This document shows, piece by piece, positions 9,604 to 17,650 of a DNA stretch of 64,000 bases (positions are counted from its first letter, which is position 1; each line of letters opens with the position of its first letter). Both the position numbers and the translations under genes were made by a program. The stretch spans positions 110,639 through 174,638 of the forward strand of contig NZ_CBXX010000009.1 in NCBI RefSeq assembly GCF_000577615.1, written 5' to 3'. The stretch comes from Herbaspirillum sp. RV1423. Lineage in GTDB: Bacteria; Pseudomonadota; Gammaproteobacteria; Burkholderiales; Burkholderiaceae_D. The notes beneath the pieces were generated by a model. That model was given only the letters and a program-made list of their open reading frames with translations, made no database searches and was not told the origin of the DNA.

Positions 9604-9939
9604 GATGTGGTCGCGGCCGTTAAAGCCGGATTCGCTAAGTTGAAGCGGATTGTGCGGCACAGCATGGGGGCGGATAAAGCCATCAAATTCAACAACACTG
9701 TTCGCCGGTTCCGAACAATCGGCGTAAAATACCCGAATTAGTTTTGCCGAAAAACGCTGCCAGCCACGGCTGACGCGGTTTTTCATTAGTTTCGAGAACT
9801 TGTGCCAAAGCCGGGAAAAGCCGTTCGATGGCAACAAAAGATAGCAATTTGGCAGCAAAAAACCACTTGTTGCAAAACAATCGGTGGCAGGTTTTGAGGC
9901 AAATTCGGCCACAGAATCGCTGTCGCCAGGGAGAATGAA
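9604..9939. promoter_or_regulatory. Divergent control region between the efflux operon and the LysR gene
   Basis: 336 bp with lower GC than its flanks, separating divergent genes. LysR regulators usually bind T-N11-A sites in such regions. The best dyad seen is TTGTT-N4-AACAA at 9867-9880, about 60 bp before the regulator start. Part of the region may encode the true N-terminus of the hydrolase. No other gene was found. Confidence 0.45.
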
Positions 9940-10959
9940 ATGGATCGTTTCCAAGCAATGCAGGTTTTTACGGCGGTGGTCGACGCCAACAGTTTCACGC
10001 GCGCCGCCGATAACCTGAATTTGCCGCGCACCACGGTGACCACCATCGTCCAGGGACTGGAAAGCCTGCTGCAGGTGCGCCTGCTCAACCGCACCACGCG
10101 CCGCATCAGCCTGACGCCGGACGGCGCGGCTTACTATGAGCGTTGCGTGCGCATCCTGGCCGAGGTCGATGAGACCGAGGCATCGTTCCGCAATGTCACG
10201 CGCGGCCCGCAAGGGCGTTTGCGCATCGACGTGCCGGCATCGATCGGGCGCCTGCTGCTGTTGCCCAATCTGTGCGATTTCTATAGCAAGTACCCGGATA
10301 TCGAACTGGTCATGGGCATGAGCGACCGTCCGGTCGACATGGTGCAGGAGGCGGTCGATTGCGTGATCCGCGTCGGCGACCTGCAGGATTCGAGCATGGT
10401 GGCGCGCCGCATCGGCACTTTCCAGGCGGTCACCTGCGGTTCGCCGATCTACTTCGAACGGCATGGCATGCCGTATGTCATCGACGATCTGCAGAATCAC
10501 CAGTCGGTGCATTACTTCTCCAGCCGCACCGGCCGCACCATCGACTGGGACTTCATGGTCGACGGTGCGCCGGTCGAGGTGAAGATGGCCGGCAAGCTGT
10601 CGGTCAACGATGGCGACGCCTACGTGGCGTCCGCCTTGCAGGGCTTCGGCCTGGTGCAGGCGCCGCTGTACATGATCCAGCCTTATATCGAGGATGGCCG
10701 CCTGGTGGAAATCCTGTCGCAATGGAAGCCGGTGCCGATGCCGATTTCGGTAGTCTACCTGCACAACCGCCATCTTTCGCCCAAGGTGCGCGCCTTCGTT
10801 GACTGGGTTGCCGAACTGTTCGCCACTTGCCCGTTGCAAAAGGGCTGCCAGGGCGGCATCGGCGCCGAAGCCAAGGAATGCCATTTCGCCACCAAGCCGG
10901 AAAGCAACACCATCCGCGCCGTCATCGAACAGCACAACATCGCCGAAAGCGTGTTCTAA
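9940..10959 (+). CDS. LysR-family regulator of the efflux operon (BpeT/CeoR/MexT-like)
   Basis: LysR-type transcription factor, 339 residues. An N-terminal winged helix-turn-helix (FTAVVDANSFTRAADNLNLP, then RLLNRTTRRISLTPDG) is followed by a periplasmic-binding-like effector domain (LRIDVPASIGRLLLLPNL...). It has a ~30-residue C-terminal extension with several Cys and a KPESNTIRAVIEQHN tail. The start ATG has AGGGAG upstream. It is transcribed away from the lipase-like/RND operon, the arrangement of CeoR and BpeT, so it probably activates that operon in response to a small aromatic or drug-like signal. The role is inferred from family and position. Confidence 0.85.
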   Translation: MDRFQAMQVFTAVVDANSFTRAADNLNLPRTTVTTIVQGLESLLQVRLLNRTTRRISLTPDGAAYYERCVRILAEVDETEASFRNVTRGPQGRLRIDVPASIGRLLLLPNLCDFYSKYPDIELVMGMSDRPVDMVQEAVDCVIRVGDLQDSSMVARRIGTFQAVTCGSPIYFERHGMPYVIDDLQNHQSVHYFSSRTGRTIDWDFMVDGAPVEVKMAGKLSVNDGDAYVASALQGFGLVQAPLYMIQPYIEDGRLVEILSQWKPVPMPISVVYLHNRHLSPKVRAFVDWVAELFATCPLQKGCQGGIGAEAKECHFATKPESNTIRAVIEQHNIAESVF

Positions 10960-10981
10960 GCCTGCTTTTGTCGTGCCATGG

Positions 10982-11017
10982 AGCGACGCGCCTGTATTCA
11001 GGCGCGTCGCTGTTTTT
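10982..11017 (+). terminator. Rho-independent terminator after the LysR gene
   Basis: A 13-bp GC-rich stem (AGCGACGCGCCTG / CAGGCGCGTCGCT) with a TATT loop is followed by GTTTTT. It starts 22 bp after the LysR stop codon. Confidence 0.9.
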
Positions 11018-11710
11018 ACGCATGCGAGGGATGCCGATCGGTACATGTGCGCTTTCGTTGTCGGATCAGAAGTGAAATCAATCGCCGCCGCTGCGATAAA
11101 AAGCGGCGGGACCTTCCGCCGGCAGAGCCGGCAGTCGTCAAGTCAATGTCTGGAAAGTTGCTGGAGAGCCGGGACTTCGATGCGAACGCTCGCAGCGGTC
11201 GCCGGCGGTTTTGTGATGCACTGTCTTTGATGGTCGATGATGCTGCCCGACAGACAGTCTGAAACTCGGATGAGATTATGCGCGCAGTGCAGCAATTTTC
11301 GTTTGCTGAAAGCTGTCGATTATTTGCCTGATTCTCCAATGTATCGGTGAATCGGGCAGTTTTGCCGATAGTCTGGCCGAAACGCGGCTCGCGTTGCCTG
11401 GCTTGTTCAGTGGTCGAATTCGCTCAAGCAATCTGATTGCAGGAACGCGAGCGGGCAACTTGAACAGCTTCGCGAAACAGGCTGGAAAAGGCCTTTTGGC
11501 GAATGTCCAAAACGGATGTTGGAATGCAAGGCCGGATCGCACAGTTTTGGTTTCAAGGAACAAGGGCAACGGAAATCCGGTTCAAGCACACGGCTTGGAT
11601 ACCTAATTCTCCTGATTATTTGCCTATTTCTCCAGGTGTCTGCGATGGAGATTCAGGCAAGTCGGGAATCTGGAGTAAGCTGGACATCTCCTCCCTCATC
11701 CCGAACCGCC
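11018..11710 (+). promoter_or_regulatory. Long AraC upstream region with a repeated 15-bp motif
   Basis: No gene is supported in these 693 bp. A motif close to TTGCCTGATTCTCCA occurs three times: 11324-11338 (exact), 11620-11634 (TTGCCTATTTCTCCA) and, inverted, 11646-11660 (TGGAGATTCAGGCAA on the plus strand). The last two form an inverted pair with an 11-nt spacer, 50-90 bp before the AraC start. A partial match (CCTAATTCTCC) lies near 11602-11613. The arrangement suggests operator sites, probably for the AraC protein itself. Confidence 0.5.
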
Positions 11711-12718
11711 ATGGATCTGAACGACATTCCCGCCGACCTCGACTATGCCTGCGCGCCGGCAGCGCCGGGGCCGTCCGTCGCGGTGCTGCATGCCGACGCC
11801 GATGCCGACGCCAGATTGCAGGCAGCGCAGCGCGAGCTGGTCACGCTGATATCGCGCTTGACGGAGGGGACGGAAGGCTCGCTGGAAACAGCGATCGACG
11901 GCGTCGCCATCCACCGCATCGTCAATCCCCAGGGCCCCAAGCATGCCGTGCAAAAGCCGGCGTTCGCGGTGATCGCCCAGGGTTCCAAGCGTCTGTATGT
12001 CGGCGACGACATCTACGATTACGACCCCATGCATTATCTGGTGTCGTCGGTGGACCTGCCGATGGTGGGCAAGGTGACGACCAGCAGCCCGGCAGAGCCT
12101 TATCTGGGCTTGCGCATGGACCTCGACACCAAGGAGATCGGCGCGCTGATCGGCGATGAAAACCTGCCGCAGGGGATCCCTTCCGACGCCTCGCGCGGCC
12201 TGTTCGTCAACCGGCTCAACACCACCTTGCTGGATGCGGTGCTGCGCTTGTTGCGCCTGCTGGAAACGCCGCGCGACATTCCCATCATGGCGCCCATGAT
12301 CAAGCGCGAAATCCTGTACCGCCTGCTGATGAACGGCCAGGGCGCCTTGCTGCGCCAGACCGTGCTGCAGGACAGCCAGATGAACCGCATCGCCAAGGCC
12401 ATCCGCCTGATGAAGGAAAGCTTCACGCTGCCGCTGCGCGTGGACGACATCGCGCGCGACGTGCACATGAGCGTGTCGTCGCTGCATCATCATTTCAAGG
12501 TGGTGACGGCGATGAGCCCGTTGCAATACCAGAAGAACCTGCGGCTGCAGGAAGCGCGCCGCCTGATCCTGGCCGACGACGTCAGCGTGGCGATCGCGGC
12601 GCAGACGGTAGGATATGAAAGTTCTTCGCAGTTCAGCCGCGAATACAGCCGCATGTTCGGCGCGCCGCCGCTGCGCGACAAGCGCCGCTGGCTGGAGGAA
12701 GAAGCGCCGCTGCTTTGA
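11711..12718 (+). CDS. AraC-family transcriptional regulator
   Basis: DNA-binding regulator of 335 residues. The N-terminal half matches the AraC_N (AraC-type N-terminal, cupin-like) family (FAVIAQGSKRLYVGDDIYDY, then HYLVSSVDLPMVGKV). The C-terminal ~100 residues hold two helix-turn-helix motifs (LRVDDIARDVHMSVSSLHHH and VSVAIAAQTVGYESSSQFSR). ATG 11711 is chosen because the alternative ATG 11645 falls inside a likely operator repeat and adds low-complexity sequence. The ribosome site is weak at either start. The next gene on the same strand, 94 bp on, is an aldo/keto reductase, a common target of this regulator subfamily; control of it is inferred from position. Confidence 0.85.
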   Translation: MDLNDIPADLDYACAPAAPGPSVAVLHADADADARLQAAQRELVTLISRLTEGTEGSLETAIDGVAIHRIVNPQGPKHAVQKPAFAVIAQGSKRLYVGDDIYDYDPMHYLVSSVDLPMVGKVTTSSPAEPYLGLRMDLDTKEIGALIGDENLPQGIPSDASRGLFVNRLNTTLLDAVLRLLRLLETPRDIPIMAPMIKREILYRLLMNGQGALLRQTVLQDSQMNRIAKAIRLMKESFTLPLRVDDIARDVHMSVSSLHHHFKVVTAMSPLQYQKNLRLQEARRLILADDVSVAIAAQTVGYESSSQFSREYSRMFGAPPLRDKRRWLEEEAPLL

Positions 12719-12812
12719 CCTGTCGACGCATTTGCCGGCCTTCGGCGGGATTTGCCGCAAGGCGCTAGAATCGTCGACTTCGATCTCACCTCACCCAGAA
12801 CGGAGACTCATC

Positions 12813-13820
12813 ATGCAATATCGACGCCTCGGCAAAAGCAACCTGAAAGTCTCGGCCCTGTGCCTGGGCACCATGATGTTCGGCGACCAGACCGCGATCG
12901 ACGAAGCGCGCAGCATCGTGGCGTCGGCGCGCGAGCATGGCGTCAATTTCATCGACACCGCCGATGTCTATACGAAAGGAAAATCGGAAGAAATGGTCGG
13001 CAAGCTGTTGCAAGGCCAGCGCCATGACTGGGTGCTGGCGAGCAAGCTGGGCAACGTCATGAGCGATGCGCCGAACCGTTCGCATTATTCGCGCCGCTGG
13101 ATCGTCAGCGAAACCGAAAGCATCCTGCGCCGCCTGGACACCGATTATCTGGACGTGCTGTACATGCATCGCGACTTCCACGAAGAGAATCTGGAAGAAG
13201 CCGTGCAATCCCTGGGCGACCTGATCCGCGCCGGCAAGATCCGTGGTTTCGGCGTGTCCAATTTCCGCGGCTGGCGCATCGCCGAGATCGTGCGCCTGTG
13301 CGAAAAGAACAACGTGCCGTTGCCGCTGGTATGCCAGCCGTATTACAACCTGCTCAACCGCATGCCGGAAGTGGAAATTCTGCCGGCCTGCGCCAATTAC
13401 GGCCTGGGCGTCGTGCCTTACAGCCCAATTGCGCGCGGTGTGCTGACCGGCAAGTACAAGCCCGGCCAGAAGCCGGATGAAAACACGCGTGCAGGGCGTG
13501 GCGACAAGCGCATCCTGGAAACCGAGTTCCGAGAAGAATCATTGGCCATCGCCGCGCGTCTGCAGGAACATTGTGCCGCGCGCGGCATCAAGCCGGGTCA
13601 TTTCGCGACGGCGTGGGTGCTGGCCAACTCGGCGGTCAGCAGTGTGATTGCTGGGCCGCGCACGCTGGCGCAAATGGAAGATTATTATGACGCCGTCGAC
13701 CTGAAAATTTCGGCGGAAGAAGAAGCGCTGGTCGATAGCCTGGTGACGCCGGGTCATGCCTCGACGCCAGGTTACAACGATCCCGGCTATCCGTTTTTCG
13801 GTCGCGTTACGCAGAAGTAA
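12813..13820 (+). CDS. Aldo/keto reductase
   Basis: NAD(P)H-dependent oxidoreductase of the aldo/keto reductase superfamily, 335 residues, (beta/alpha)8 barrel, probably cytoplasmic. The catalytic tetrad is visible: Asp and Tyr in FIDTADVYTKGKSEE, Lys in WVLASKLGN and His in LDVLYMHRDFHEE. The nucleotide-binding end reads VSSVIAGPRTLAQMEDYYDA. The start ATG has CGGAG upstream, and a TAGAAT hexamer at 12766-12771 may be its -10. The substrate cannot be read from the sequence. It follows the AraC regulator on the same strand and is convergent with the lipoprotein gene, 27 bp apart. Confidence 0.88.
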   Translation: MQYRRLGKSNLKVSALCLGTMMFGDQTAIDEARSIVASAREHGVNFIDTADVYTKGKSEEMVGKLLQGQRHDWVLASKLGNVMSDAPNRSHYSRRWIVSETESILRRLDTDYLDVLYMHRDFHEENLEEAVQSLGDLIRAGKIRGFGVSNFRGWRIAEIVRLCEKNNVPLPLVCQPYYNLLNRMPEVEILPACANYGLGVVPYSPIARGVLTGKYKPGQKPDENTRAGRGDKRILETEFREESLAIAARLQEHCAARGIKPGHFATAWVLANSAVSSVIAGPRTLAQMEDYYDAVDLKISAEEEALVDSLVTPGHASTPGYNDPGYPFFGRVTQK

Positions 13821-13847
13821 ACAGGCGTGGCTTTGCACGTCAGGAAA

Positions 13848-14516
13848 TCAGGAAGAGGGAGTCGGCGTAGCGGCTTTTTTCGGAAGCGGCAGCAGTTCTT
13901 CCTGCTGCGCCTCTTCGGCGCGGCGTTCTTCGTGCCAGCATAAATTGAGCATCATGAAATGGCTTTGCAGGCTGACGTCGCGCATGAGCGTACAAGCCGG
14001 CGCGGGCAGCGATTTGCGGCTGATGGCGAGCTGGATCACGGCCTGACCGGGAGGCAACTCGCGCGCTGTCAGGTCACGCGCGACGGTGCGGCCGGTTTCG
14101 TCGACAGTGGCGCCGCCGTGCGTATCCTCCGACGCCACGTCGACGCTGACGCTTTTGACCACCCGCGCGGTGCAGCCGTTGTCGACGTGCATGTTGTCGA
14201 TGGCGACTTCGGTCTGTTCCGATCTCTTGAGGCGCTTGCCGTCCTGTGTGAGATAAGTGACGCGTTCGCTGGTCTCGGGGAATTCCCGGACCGGCAAGTG
14301 GCGTAGCGCTGCTTCGTGTGCGCAGGCTCGGTAGGCTTGTTCCGCCGCACGCAGCGCGTCGCCGTCGGCCAGCCTGTCCCATGAAGCATGGGATGGCGTC
14401 GCGGCTGCGGGCGCAAGGTTGTCGATCAGATTCTTGTCTGTACAACTGCTCAGCAGCATGGCGACGGACAGCATGGCTGCCGCAGCCGGTAATGCATGTT
14501 TCCTTGATGGCGTCAT
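13848..14516 (-). CDS. Predicted lipoprotein of unknown function
   Basis: Not recognised. The 222-residue product starts with a lipoprotein signal peptide (lipobox LSSC, Cys25) and continues as a soluble domain with four further Cys residues in the text (YRACAHEA, DNGCTARV, PAPACTLM, MLNLCWHE), which could make two disulfides in the periplasm. It ends in an acidic EEAQQEELLPLPKK tail. ATG 14516 has a strong AAGGGGAAAC ribosome site; an upstream in-frame start lacks one. It is monocistronic. Codon use looks native. It may be a periplasmic or outer-membrane-anchored protein; nothing more can be claimed. Confidence 0.7.
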   Translation of the reverse strand: MTPSRKHALPAAAAMLSVAMLLSSCTDKNLIDNLAPAAATPSHASWDRLADGDALRAAEQAYRACAHEAALRHLPVREFPETSERVTYLTQDGKRLKRSEQTEVAIDNMHVDNGCTARVVKSVSVDVASEDTHGGATVDETGRTVARDLTARELPPGQAVIQLAISRKSLPAPACTLMRDVSLQSHFMMLNLCWHEERRAEEAQQEELLPLPKKAATPTPSS

Positions 14517-14796
14517 GATGTTTCCCCTTCGTTCCCTTGCAATGACGAGGCGCGAACTCAAGACGAGCTAGCCAGTCATCGATGTACGGGTAGCGATTAT
14601 GCGAGTTACAGCATGAGGCTGAAATAGGATAATTCTCAAAAACCTGTTTTTCGTCCGAAAAATAAAATAATTACCATGACGCGTTGCGTGGCTTACGATT
14701 TATATATCGAATAAAAATGAATTCCGGGTTTTCTCTTGCAATGTGGCGGAGGGAGCGGCTGCCATCCCGGCGGGACAGCAGCACGACGACGGCGCG
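14517..14796. other. AT-richer intergenic stretch, no gene seen
   Basis: 280 bp between the lipoprotein gene start and the aldolase gene end. Positions ~14620-14730 are clearly AT-richer than the flanks and should hold the lipoprotein gene promoter (minus strand). No convincing terminator hairpin with a T-run was found for the aldolase gene. Confidence 0.4.
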
Positions 14797-15552
14797 TCAG
14801 CCGCGCAGGATATCGAGCCGGCGACTGGTTTCCGCACGCAGCAACTGGACATCGGTGCCCGGTGTGAGCATGTCGACGCCGTAGGCTTTCATGCGTTCTG
14901 CCATGTCTACCGAGCCGCAAAAAATGCCGACATATTTGCCGTGTGCATGCGATGTCGCGATGAGATGTTTGATCGCCTGATCCAGCTTGTCGTGGCTCCA
15001 TGCATCGGGCGCCAGGCCAAGTTCGATGGCGAGGTCGCTGGGGCCGATGAAGATGCCGTCGAGGTCGGGCACGCCGAGGATGTCTTCGACAGCGTCCAGG
15101 CCTTGCCGGGTTTCGATCATCGCCAGCGTGAGCACGGTGCGGTTGGCATGTTCGAAATAGTCCTTGCCTCCATACAGTACGCCGCGCGCCGGACCGTAGC
15201 TGCGGCCGCCGCGCGGCGAGTAATGGCAGGCGCGCACGAAGCGTTCGGCGTCTTCCCTGGTGTTGATCAGCGGGCAGATCACGCCGTAGGCGCCGGCGTC
15301 GAGCAGCTTGTTGATTTCGCCGAGGCTGTTTTCGGAACAGCGCACCAGCGGCACGGCCTTGGTGGTGGAGATGGCCTGCAGCATCGGCACCGCCGACTCG
15401 ACCGAGAACAGGCCGTGTTGCAGGTCGACCGTGACGGCGTCGTAGCCGCAATCGGCGATCACTTCGGCCAGGAAGGAATTGCCGATGGACGCCCAGCCGT
15501 TGAGTGCCAGTTTCTTTTGTGCGAACAGTTGGCGCAGAGTATTTTCCCGCAT
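14797..15552 (-). CDS. HpcH/HpaI-family aldolase
   Basis: Class II (metal-dependent) pyruvate aldolase of the HpcH/HpaI family, 251 residues. This family includes 4-hydroxy-2-oxoheptanedioate aldolase and 2-dehydro-3-deoxyglucarate aldolase (GarL). Signature regions are CGYDAVTVDLQHG, with metal-binding and active-site residues, the GAYGVICPLINTREDAERFV strand with YSPRGGRSYGP, and LDGIFIGPSDLAIELGL. ATG 15552 is chosen because GGAG lies 8 nt upstream; ATG 15564 has no ribosome site. It is 66 bp downstream of the DadA-like gene on the same strand, so they may be co-transcribed. The substrate is not decidable; an aldarate role alongside the uronate cluster at 20.5 kb is possible but unproved. 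Confidence 0.85.
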   Translation of the reverse strand: MRENTLRQLFAQKKLALNGWASIGNSFLAEVIADCGYDAVTVDLQHGLFSVESAVPMLQAISTTKAVPLVRCSENSLGEINKLLDAGAYGVICPLINTREDAERFVRACHYSPRGGRSYGPARGVLYGGKDYFEHANRTVLTLAMIETRQGLDAVEDILGVPDLDGIFIGPSDLAIELGLAPDAWSHDKLDQAIKHLIATSHAHGKYVGIFCGSVDMAERMKAYGVDMLTPGTDVQLLRAETSRRLDILRG

Positions 15553-15618
15553 TCCGGTCTCCATATCGTTATTGATGAATCGGGATATGGTATTCGGATT
15601 ACGGCGATTGTGCCGGGC

Positions 15619-16893
15619 TTAGCGTGCGTAGCGGAACGGCGCGTCGTCGATGGCCGTTTTGCGGTCGCCGATCTGTGCGGCCAGCATGGCGGCACTGCCG
15701 CAGGCCAGCGTCCAGCCGAGCGCGCCGTGGCCGATGTTGAGGTATAGATTCCTGACCGGCGAGGCGCCGATGATGGGTACGCCGCTCGGCGTGGCGGGAC
15801 GGAAGCCTGCCCACGGCGACAAGCGTGCGGCATTGCCTGCGCCGATGCTGCCGGGGAACAGTTCGTTGGCGCCGTCCGTCAGTTCGTCGATGGCGCGTTG
15901 GGGAATGCGTTTGTCCATGCCGACCAGTTCGACGCGGCCGGCCACGCGCAGGCGATTGCCTAGGCGCGCGTAGACGATTTTTTTCGCGATGTCGGTAATC
16001 GATACTTGCGGCGCCGCTGCCTGCGCGCCGGCGTCGTCGAGCGGCACCGTGATGCTGTAGCCCTTGAGCGGATACAAGGGCAAGGTGAAACCGGCCTGGC
16101 GCGCAAACGTCGCGCTCTCCGCGCCGAGCGCCAGCACGAAGGCGTCGGCGTCGATCGATATCCTGTCCGCGCCGGCCTGCACCGATCGGATGGCGCCATC
16201 GTTCATTTTCACTTGCGTGATCGTGGTGGACGGCAGGAAGCGGAAACCGCGCTGGGCCTGCATGATTTTCACCAGGCCCAGGCAGAACTGGGCGCAGTCG
16301 CCAGCTTCTTCGCTCGGCGTATATACGCCGCCGGCCCAATGGCGGCTGGCGTTGGCCAGCGCCGGTTCGATCTCGATGCAGCGGTCGGCGTCGATGACTT
16401 CCTGTTCGCAGCCATGCTGCGCCTGGAAGGCGACTTGCCGGCGCGCCGACGCCAGACCTGCCGGGTCGGTGTACATCACCAGTTTGCCGGCGGTGCGATG
16501 GCTGAAATCGAATGGCGCAACCTGCTGTACTTGCCTGAGTTCGTCGCGGCTGTAGAAGGCCAGTTGCAGCAATTCGATGGTGGTGCGCTGTACGCGCCCG
16601 GCATTGCAGGCGCCGAGGAACTTGAACAGCCAGCGCCATTGTGCGGGATCGGGTTGAGGTTTCAGGGTCAGCGGCGAATCGGCGCTGAACAGGTAATGCG
16701 GCCAGTGCGTCCATACCGACGGATCGGCCAGCGGCGCGACATAGGAGTAGCTCAACTGGGCGCCGTTGCCCAGGCTGGTGCCGGCGCCAGCCTCGGGGCG
16801 CGCGTCCAGCAAGGTCACATCGTGGCCGTCTTGCAGCAGGCGATAAGCCGATGTGACGCCGATGATGCCGGCGCCTAATACGCAGATATGCAT
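15619..16893 (-). CDS. DadA-like D-amino-acid dehydrogenase (FAD)
   Basis: FAD-dependent oxidoreductase of the DAO/DadA family, 424 residues, membrane-associated in known DadA. The dinucleotide-binding motif GAGIIG is at residues 7-12. Family text follows in order: AGTSLGNGAQLSYSYVAPLA, GVYTPSEEAGDCAQFCLGL and the C-terminal PWAGFRPATPSGVPIIGAS with LYLNIGHGALGWTLACGSA. ATG 16893 is preferred to an upstream ATG because of AGGAAAAGG before it and the canonical N-terminal FAD motif directly after. Known members oxidise D-amino acids to 2-oxo acids. Pairing with a pyruvate aldolase suggests catabolism of an amino- or oxo-acid. The start is 131 bp from the small broken gene. Confidence 0.85.
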   Translation of the reverse strand: MHICVLGAGIIGVTSAYRLLQDGHDVTLLDARPEAGAGTSLGNGAQLSYSYVAPLADPSVWTHWPHYLFSADSPLTLKPQPDPAQWRWLFKFLGACNAGRVQRTTIELLQLAFYSRDELRQVQQVAPFDFSHRTAGKLVMYTDPAGLASARRQVAFQAQHGCEQEVIDADRCIEIEPALANASRHWAGGVYTPSEEAGDCAQFCLGLVKIMQAQRGFRFLPSTTITQVKMNDGAIRSVQAGADRISIDADAFVLALGAESATFARQAGFTLPLYPLKGYSITVPLDDAGAQAAAPQVSITDIAKKIVYARLGNRLRVAGRVELVGMDKRIPQRAIDELTDGANELFPGSIGAGNAARLSPWAGFRPATPSGVPIIGASPVRNLYLNIGHGALGWTLACGSAAMLAAQIGDRKTAIDDAPFRYAR

Positions 16894-17024
16894 TGCCTTT
16901 TCCTGTGATGCGGGGATGTTGCCGATTCGAAATTTCAACTATACGCAATTCCGGTTTACCTGTCGCATGCCAAATCGGCATGGTGGATGCGCCGTGTACG
17001 GCCAGCGGCTGCTTGTCTACTCGC

Positions 17025-17187
17025 TTACTTGCTGCCGAAGCTTTGTATCGGGACCCATTTTCCGTCCTGCGCCTGATAGATGGTGTAGGCCGGACCGTTC
17101 AATGTTCAATGCCGGCGACGGCGCTGCTATCAGGCCGATTATCGACAATAAGACGGCGCCTCTGAAGCGAAAACGTTGGATATTCAT
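17025..17187 (-). pseudogene. Tiny secreted-protein gene broken by a 7-bp tandem duplication
   Basis: From ATG 17187 the frame encodes a signal-peptide-like start (MNIQRFRFRGAVLLSIIGLI, then AAPSPALN). The plus strand then carries GTTCAAT twice in tandem (17097-17103 and 17104-17110). With one copy removed the frame continues as GPAYTIYQAQDGKWVPIQSF and ends in GSK-stop at 17025, a plausible 51-residue exported peptide. With both copies the frame instead runs on as Arg/His-rich text to a stop at 17017. No good ribosome site precedes the ATG, which lowers confidence. It lies just upstream of, and divergent from, rnpB. Confidence 0.45.
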
Positions 17188-17246
17188 AAACTGTTTGTGC
17201 GGCGAGCCTCTCCGGTCCGGCAGGCGGCTGAGGTACAATGACGGCC

Positions 17247-17570
17247 GAAGCAAGCCAGACAGCCGCTGGCCATCGCGTAATGCGGTGGCGGGAGGAAGGT
17301 CCGGACTCCACAGAGCAGGGTGACGGTTAACGGCCGTCCGCTGAAAGCCGCAAGGTATAAGGCGAGGAACAGGGCCACAGAGACGAGCGTATTAAGTTAC
17401 GGTGAAACGCGGTAACCTCCACCCGGAGCAATTCCAAATAGGCACGCATTGAGGCGGCTCGCGGAGCGTGCGGGTAGGAAGCTTGAGCGCTGGAGCAATC
17501 CAGCGCCTAGAGGAATGGCTGTCATAACGGGCAACCGTCGTAACAGAATCCGGCCTATCGGCTTGCTTCA
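17247..17570 (+). ncRNA. rnpB: RNase P RNA (type A)
   Basis: Catalytic RNA of RNase P, which matures tRNA 5' ends. The 5' end GAAGCAAGCCAGACAGCC and the 3' end CGGCCTATCGGCTTGCTTCA pair as helix P1/P2 as in E. coli. The conserved P4 region (GGAGGAAGGTCCGGACTCCA), ACAGAGC and the 3' core (CTCCACCCGGAGCAA, AAATAGG, ACAGAATCCGGCC) are present in order. At ~324 nt it is shorter than the 377-nt E. coli RNA, through smaller peripheral helices. A TACAAT hexamer at 17234-17239 is a well-placed -10; no clear -35 was seen. Exact ends are estimated from helix P1. Confidence 0.95.
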
Positions 17571-17650
17571 TTGAATTGATACAACATGGACCTTCCGGCT
17601 CACGAGGCCGGCGAGTCCGGCAAAAAACATCAGAGACGATCAGGACCCCC

